This document shows positions 62,801-64,000 of a DNA stretch of 64,000 bases, in pieces. Location of the stretch: NCBI GenBank assembly GCA_903813345.2, contig CAIIXF020000008.1, forward strand, positions 27,574,822 through 27,638,821, written 5' to 3'. The notes beneath the pieces were generated by a model. It saw only the letters and a program-made list of their open reading frames with translations. It made no database searches and had not been told where the DNA came from. Position 1 is the first letter of the stretch. Each line of letters opens with the position of its first letter. The position numbers and the translations under genes were made by a program. The DNA comes from Owenia fusiformis (Eukaryota > Annelida > Polychaeta > Sabellida > Oweniidae).

Positions 62801-64000
62801 TTATCTTTTACAAAATGGCATGGACCATAGCATCATTACCGTGGTTACTATAGCAACAGTAAAATGTTAAGTAGTAGGCGTATATACATGAAACTTGGAC
62901 AGTGTAAGGGAATAAGATATGGGCGCATAAACACCAACTATGAACATGATATTGGTAACCAGGCCGTTGTATTATCCTCTTTTGGCAATATTACACAAAT
63001 GACCAGACTTTCCTGATACAATATCGCAAAAGCCATCAATCAACATTTAAGTTGAAACAAAATAACAGTTACACAATAAAATGACATCTCTAGCTCATTC
63101 GTATACAGATATCTTGATAACTACATTTTCATGAACATCGTTGAATAAACATATTATATATCCGTCTTAGAGTTTACACAATTTAAGAAATATGGGTATT
63201 GTCAATCAAATCCTGAAAAATGTGCACAGCACATCACCTATAAATTCGACTGATCAATTGATGCACCTAAGAAATAGTTACAGAAAACAATGGCAATATT
63301 CATTAACATCAATGAGTTGAATTTTTCAGGTAGCTAGCAAGGTGCTTCAGGTTCCCTGCGAAAGGATCCACATTCTTGAAACAAATACAAATTGTATTCC
63401 AAACGCTCTTGCTACAGTAGCCAGTCATGGATCTGATCTCTTTGGTATGGCTGTCAAAGTGAGTAATAGTATATTGCATGAATTGTGTTCCAAATGCTCT
63501 TGCTACAGCAGCTATTCATGGATCGGATCTCTTTGGTATGGCTGTCAAAGTGAGTAATAGCATATTGCATGAATTGTGTTCCAAATGCTCTTGCTACAGC
63601 AGCTAGTCATGCATCGGATCTCTTTGGTATGGCTGTCAAAGTGAGTAATAGTATATTGTATGAATTGTGTTCCAAATGCTCTTGCTACAGCAGCTAGTCA
63701 TGGATCGGATCTCTTTGGTATGGCTGTCAAAGTGAGTAATAGTATATTGAATCAATTGTGCTCCAAATGCTCTTGCTAAAGCAGCTACTCATGGACCACA
63801 TCTCTTTGGTATGGTCTCAAGTATCACGTGTATGTACACATAGACCAAGGGACAACGAACCAAGTGTCTTAGATCACATAACTAAATAATAAGAATTGTC
63901 CGTGGCAATATGAAGAATGACTTTAATGTAGAAATGTTTTGTGCATGTATGTATATATAATTTTCTATTTTCTATTTTCCAGGATGCCTGCGAAAAGTTG
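29621..64000 (+). CDS. XDH/aldehyde oxidase-like molybdo-flavoenzyme, copy B (exons 1-28 plus start of exon 29; 3' end outside window)
   Basis: Exons: 29621-29662, 29831-29888, 32285-32381, 37654-37762, 38187-38313, 38496-38557, 39479-39544, 40423-40503, 41076-41217, 41757-41921, 42045-42121, 42563-42659, 43202-43311, 43480-43664, 43791-43950, 44186-44372, 44597-44763, 46370-46489, 46714-46813, 47265-47389, 48029-48162, 48881-48968, 57582-57668, 57938-58135, 58837-58985, 59298-59382, 60491-60586, 63330-63458, 63983 onward. Phases join without a stop over 1,081 codons. The start ATG has A at -3 and G at +4 and opens the family's LVVFVNG strand. With the copy A tail the protein would be about 1,299 residues, against roughly 1,330 in mammals. 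It lies 4.55 kb downstream of copy A in the same direction, so this is a tandem duplicate. Exons 15-28 are nearly identical to copy A; example differences are in exon 18 (T/G, A/F) and exon 21 (TG/TL, NL/EI). Confidence 0.94.
30689..30791. repeat. Palindrome with GGCCTTCGG loop in intron 2 of copy B
   Basis: Arms of about 38 bp, best at ATAAGAAATAATA / TATTATTTCTTAT with GATAAAGCAT / ATGCTTTATC outside. The loop is CCTCAGGCCTTCGGCCTTCGG. It could fold into a long hairpin. Confidence 0.75.
31430..31735 (+). repeat. Tandem repeat of about 125 bp, intron 2 of copy B
   Basis: About two and a half units with GAATATGCCATACT, CCGAATATGTCAGATACCGC and CACAAATACCGCGCAACC. Related single motifs (TATGCCATATTCACTTG) occur at 30830-30890. 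Together 30690-31740 may be one decayed element. Confidence 0.75.
32388..32983 (+). mobile_element. 5'-truncated LINE 3' end inserted at the exon 3 splice donor
   Basis: 596 bp flanked by TCGGTGAGT on both sides (32379-32387 and 32984-32992), a target-site duplication that includes the exon 3 donor CG|GTGAGT. Inside, one frame reads [19 protein letters not shown] and then YVFFHC, the zinc-finger-like end of a LINE ORF2. A 3' UTR follows with a duplicated 41-bp tail ending AATAAAGTAATGAATAAAAA. The first 24 bp (CTTTTTTTTATTCATTACTT) are the inverse complement of that tail. The upstream donor is still in place, so exon 3 splicing can proceed. Confidence 0.8.
32993..34710. other. Intron 3 of copy B, left part, nothing recognised
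   Basis: 1.7 kb of AT-rich sequence. Short frames near 33200-33930 overlap each other on both strands and show no family motif. Confidence 0.4.
34711..35959. mobile_element. Pogo/Tigger-like non-autonomous element
   Basis: Begins CAGTAAAACCTGTCTAATCC and ends with the inverse of CAGTAGAACCTGTATTTCTG, with TA on both flanks. Inner GTTCGGATTAG and GGTGTTCAAATTTCG motifs repeat near the ends. The TIR style fits pogo/Tigger. The 1,249-bp interior has no transposase. Confidence 0.65.
35962..37170. other. Intron 3 of copy B, right part, nothing recognised
   Basis: 1.2 kb of AT-rich sequence without a feature I can support. Confidence 0.4.
37171..37290. repeat. Dispersed repeat, member 1
   Basis: TTGTTTCCTAAAATTAACAC and GATACTGCGCATCTCGTGCA are shared with 41512-41600. 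The flanking ACCATTCCTT / AAGGAATGGT arms are inverted, so it may be a small MITE. Confidence 0.65.
37850..38045 (-). mobile_element. tRNA-derived SINE fragment
   Basis: On the minus strand GGTAGAGT (A-box-like) is followed about 32 bp later by GTGGGTTCGATTCCCACCG, a near-perfect tRNA T-arm and B box. GAGGTCGGGAGTGAC comes next, then about 140 bp without tRNA character. The 5' acceptor arm does not pair, so it is not a working tRNA gene. Confidence 0.6.
38925..39442. mobile_element. Palindromic MITE in intron 6 of copy B
   Basis: Arms of about 200 bp begin TGGTGATCCGCTCGATCACG and are mirrored to CGAGTGGATCACCA. The centre contains a near-perfect hairpin (TTCCTCACTTAAGTTACATA...TATGTAACTTAAGTGAGGAA). 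It ends about 35 bp before exon 7. Confidence 0.8.
40084..40278. mobile_element. Palindromic MITE, family member 1 (intron 7)
   Basis: Arms start CTAAGCTTGTATTCGCAAAT and mirror at the right (ATTCGCGAATAGAAGCTAAG). The inner part has CATTTAAATATGAATGG inverted against CCATTCATATTTAAATG. Confidence 0.8.
40423..43950 (+). CDS. Copy B exons 8-15: FAD-binding (CO-dehydrogenase flavoprotein-like) domain
   Basis: Exon 8 has the family entry [10 protein letters not shown]. Exon 9 ends in the first FAD loop, read here as VGATLIG where XDH usually has VGNTEIG. Exon 12 has [10 protein letters not shown] where XDH has SVGGNI followed by a TASP-like stretch. Exon 14 keeps [18 protein letters not shown] and CYGGVAKRS, the usual core of the second FAD subdomain. 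Exon 15 (FLKFYLKIN) leads to the molybdenum domain. The loops that contact FAD phosphates are thus the least conserved part. Loss of Asn and Gly there may alter FAD affinity or electron acceptor (NAD+ or O2); that is inference. The reading frame is open throughout. Exon 15 of copy A (20-179) differs by one Val/Asp change. Confidence 0.88.
40535..40690. mobile_element. Palindromic MITE, family member 2 (intron 8)
   Basis: Same ends (GAACTAAGCTTGTATTCGCA ... GCGAATACAAGCTTAG), shortened and diverged inside. It starts 32 bp after exon 8. Confidence 0.75.
40755..40922. mobile_element. Palindromic MITE, family member 3, left end degraded (intron 8)
   Basis: Keeps GGATTAACCTACTTTGAAAT, its inverse GTAGGTTAACC, and the right end GTTGCATTCGTGAATAC...AAGCTTAG. 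Confidence 0.65.
41512..41600. repeat. Dispersed repeat, member 2
   Basis: A second copy of the 37171-37290 sequence, in intron 9 of copy B, with about 85-90% matching over the visible core. Confidence 0.65.
44186..64000 (+). CDS. Copy B exons 16-29: molybdopterin domain (truncated by window edge)
   Basis: The chain begins [12 protein letters not shown] and [19 protein letters not shown] in exon 16 and continues to exon 29, which starts at 63983 and is cut at the edge. Active-site equivalents, by alignment from knowledge of bovine XDH: Gln753 for Gln767 (exon 20), Glu788 for Glu802 (exon 21), Arg900-Gly-Phe902 for Arg912-Gly-Phe914 (exon 24). Ala866 stands at the Arg880 position and Met899 at Phe911. 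After MRGF the protein reads MTPPLAL instead of GGPQG. Exon 19 ends in A rather than G, so the junction codon is AGT (Ser) in B but GGT (Gly) in A. Exons 30-33 should follow just beyond the edge. Confidence 0.88.
45224..46297. mobile_element. Mariner-type element with about 185-bp TIRs, intron 17 of copy B only
   Basis: Begins CAGGGTGTCCGGAAAGTAAA and ends with its inverse complement, TA on both sides. Arms match over about 185 bp (GCTACAGATTGTAGA, GGTTGTTATGGT). Copy A intron 17 has the empty site near 1427. No transposase frame in 1,074 bp. Confidence 0.85.
47401..47745 (-). pseudogene. LINE ORF2 C-terminal fragment, intron 20 of copy B only
   Basis: The minus strand reads [20 protein letters not shown] and then HVILKC, the C-x2-C...H-x4-C finger at the end of many LINE RT proteins. 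It continues to a stop near 47490 and a T-rich plus-strand end. Copy A lacks it: CCATAG and TGAATCTTG adjoin at 2526-2540. It is only about 345 bp, so it is strongly 5' truncated. Confidence 0.7.
48214..48701. mobile_element. MITE with about 100-bp TIRs, intron 21 of copy B only
   Basis: Arms share GTTACGCCACCTCTGAAAAC and ATCCAATAAAATGGCCGCGA in inverted order. Copy A intron 21 lacks it. The exact outer ends are uncertain by a few bases. Confidence 0.75.
49329..50330 (-). pseudogene. Tc1-like transposase pseudogene
   Basis: Three consecutive minus-strand frames make one decayed transposase. 50294-49983 has the helix-turn-helix part ([20 protein letters not shown], then [13 protein letters not shown]). 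49986-49783 has the middle ([25 protein letters not shown]). 49655-49329 has the end ([16 protein letters not shown], matching the QQDNA.PH.A region). At least two frameshifts, internal stops and altered DDE residues rule out activity. The N-terminus extends to about 50330 in a third frame ([13 protein letters not shown]). Confidence 0.75.
50475..51156 (+). pseudogene. LINE ORF1, zinc-knuckle part (5' truncated)
   Basis: About 225 codons open from the insertion boundary; the apparent TTG start belongs to the target duplication and is not a real start. Two CCHC knuckles follow each other: [14 protein letters not shown] and [15 protein letters not shown] charged Lys/Glu/Ser tail comes next. The frame then runs into the SINE-like insertion, where TGC-TAG closes it. 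ORF1 proteins of this group bind RNA and accompany ORF2 in the ribonucleoprotein. Confidence 0.85.
51155..51329 (+). mobile_element. SINE-like or LINE-tail insertion inside LINE ORF1
   Basis: 175 bp between direct repeats TAGGTGCT (51147-51154, 51330-51337). It starts GC-rich (GGTCGGCGGCGTGCGTCTAC), becomes AT-rich, contains AATAAA and ends in a TACATACATAC tail, as in retroposons with microsatellite tails. No A or B box is evident. Confidence 0.7.
51330..51961 (+). pseudogene. LINE ORF1, SGNH/GDSL-type esterase part
   Basis: The frame reads [12 protein letters not shown] (block I, where GDS is expected, so the Asp is Ala), then [20 protein letters not shown] (GxND block), VCSISPI and [19 protein letters not shown] (the D-x-x-H block V). 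Esterase domains of this type occur in ORF1 of several LINE clades. It ends with a Lys/Ser-rich tail at 51961. It is one base out of frame with the zinc-knuckle part across the insert, so ORF1 was broken before or besides the insertion. Confidence 0.75.
51989..52734. mobile_element. Palindromic mariner-type element nested between LINE ORF1 and ORF2
   Basis: Begins CAGGGTGTTCAAAAAAACGC and ends with its inverse complement, TA on both flanks. Arms match over about 350 bp each, so almost all of the 746 bp is one inverted repeat. No coding capacity. Confidence 0.85.
52954..55092 (+). pseudogene. LINE ORF2: APE-type endonuclease and reverse transcriptase (N-terminal 712 codons)
   Basis: Endonuclease residues 1-245: NVRGL (Asn11), LQET (Glu40), ISIYAPN (Tyr114), SGDFN (Asp147, Asn149), SRLDYIFIS (Asp214) and KKDHK (His239), so the catalytic set looks complete. 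RT from about 475: [36 protein letters not shown] (motif A, Asp near 609) and [14 protein letters not shown] (about 665). The frame then fails at an A7 run (about 55055), one base before the catalytic loop can be read. Order and motifs fit the L1/Tx1 group. Confidence 0.88.
55049..56726 (+). pseudogene. LINE ORF2: RT catalytic loop, thumb and C-terminal finger (two frames)
   Basis: The first frame (55049-55507) contains HADDTTLIL, the FADD/YADD box with His in place of the aromatic residue, then [16 protein letters not shown] and [10 protein letters not shown]. It breaks at a second A7 run near 55490. The second frame (55458-56726) continues [37 protein letters not shown] and a C-terminal [17 protein letters not shown] (C-x2-C-x7-H-x4-C). 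Both breaks need a +1 shift, as if each A run had gained one base. Confidence 0.85.
56874..57031. mobile_element. Right arm of the Tc1-like element
   Basis: 158 bp after the LINE poly(A): the second copy of the 12-bp duplication, then sequence ending in the Tc1-type TIR and TA. Confidence 0.8.
58150..58800 (+). repeat. 46-bp minisatellite in intron 24, copy B
   Basis: The same unit as in copy A, about 14 copies with a different order of subtypes. Both arrays start right after exon 24 and end about 40 bp before exon 25, so the array predates the gene duplication and has since rearranged. Confidence 0.9.
59402..59846. mobile_element. TIR element in intron 26 of copy B only
   Basis: Left end ACTCAGATGCGAGTGGGTAG and right end with ACTCGCATCTACT inverted. 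Copy A has an uninterrupted CTTAATTGAAGGATAAGC here (near 5550). The target duplication is ATT or TTAA and cannot be settled by eye. It includes CGCCACCAGGTGGC. Confidence 0.6.
59950..60490 (+). repeat. Array of exon 27 5'-edge duplicates, copy B
   Basis: About five units of roughly 96 bp lie before exon 27, matching the copy A array but more uniform and closer to the exon (GGTGCCGCCTTAGTGAACAT in several). Each carries an AG acceptor-like end (TTTGTAG or TTTCTAG) and the first 12 exon codons. Confidence 0.88.
60693..62938. mobile_element. Composite insertion in intron 27 of copy B
   Basis: Comparison with copy A (7490-7545) shows about 2.2 kb of extra sequence. It begins at a TA with CAAGGTTCGTTCGAAAAGTC, like a mariner end, and a minus-strand frame there reads [11 protein letters not shown]. 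No matching right TIR was found. A CR1/Jockey-type LINE fragment lies inside. Confidence 0.5.
61365..62640 (-). pseudogene. CR1/Jockey-type LINE reverse transcriptase fragment
   Basis: The minus strand, from 62640 down, reads [19 protein letters not shown] (motif A). Then comes GIP[20 protein letters not shown], where the usual Gln is a TAA, and [11 protein letters not shown] (catalytic box) opening a 282-codon frame (62429-61581). That frame has [29 protein letters not shown] and a C-terminal part ending [11 protein letters not shown]. An A/T-rich tail at 61365-61400 marks the 3' end. The N-terminal endonuclease is missing, and a frameshift separates motif A from the rest. It is a different clade from the LINE at 50475. 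Confidence 0.8.
63459..63820 (+). repeat. Array of exon 28 3'-edge duplicates, copy B
   Basis: Three good units with a period of 91 bp, whose GTCAAA|GTGAG borders fall near 63549, 63640 and 63731, plus a degenerate last unit ending in GGTCTCAAGTATCACG as in copy A. All three keep the donor GTGAGT. The shared terminal unit shows the array existed before the gene duplication. Confidence 0.87.

Overview
This is a eukaryotic, AT-rich, intron-rich window with GT-AG introns, many transposon relics and no operons. It looks like a marine invertebrate. A lophotrochozoan such as a mollusc is my guess, but nothing here proves the phylum.

The backbone is two tandem plus-strand paralogues of a xanthine dehydrogenase/aldehyde oxidase-family molybdo-flavoenzyme. 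Copy A enters from the left edge and is seen from exon 15 to its stop (20-25069). Copy B starts at 29621 and runs off the right edge inside exon 29. The two together define a 33-exon model of about 1,299 codons. Every exon seen in both copies has the same length and phase. The eight Fe-S cysteines of copy B fall at the residue numbers used for mammalian XDH. The molybdenum-site Glu, Gln and Arg are kept, but several FAD and substrate-pocket residues are changed.

Layout. 1-7400: copy A exons 15-27, with a 46-bp minisatellite in intron 24 and a roughly 96-bp array copied from the 5' edge of exon 27. 7400-17040: giant intron 27 of copy A, filled by two foldback-like elements (7556-10571 and 10855-16976), the second carrying a truncated LINE. 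17040-25069: exons 28-33 of copy A, an array copied from the 3' edge of exon 28, and an antisense single-exon collagen-like gene inside intron 30. 25070-29620: intergenic, with small TIR elements. 29621-44372: copy B Fe-S and FAD exons, with a LINE 3' end inserted exactly at the exon 3 splice donor, a pogo-like element and several palindromic MITEs. 44373-64000: copy B molybdenum-domain exons. Intron 22 holds a nest in which a Tc1-like element contains a LINE, which contains a SINE-like insert and a palindromic mariner-type element. The exon 27 and 28 arrays recur here.

Intron differences between the copies give clean empty sites for several insertions, so much of the transposition followed the gene duplication. 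Everything is read by eye. Family names rest on motifs, and boundaries marked approximate are approximate.
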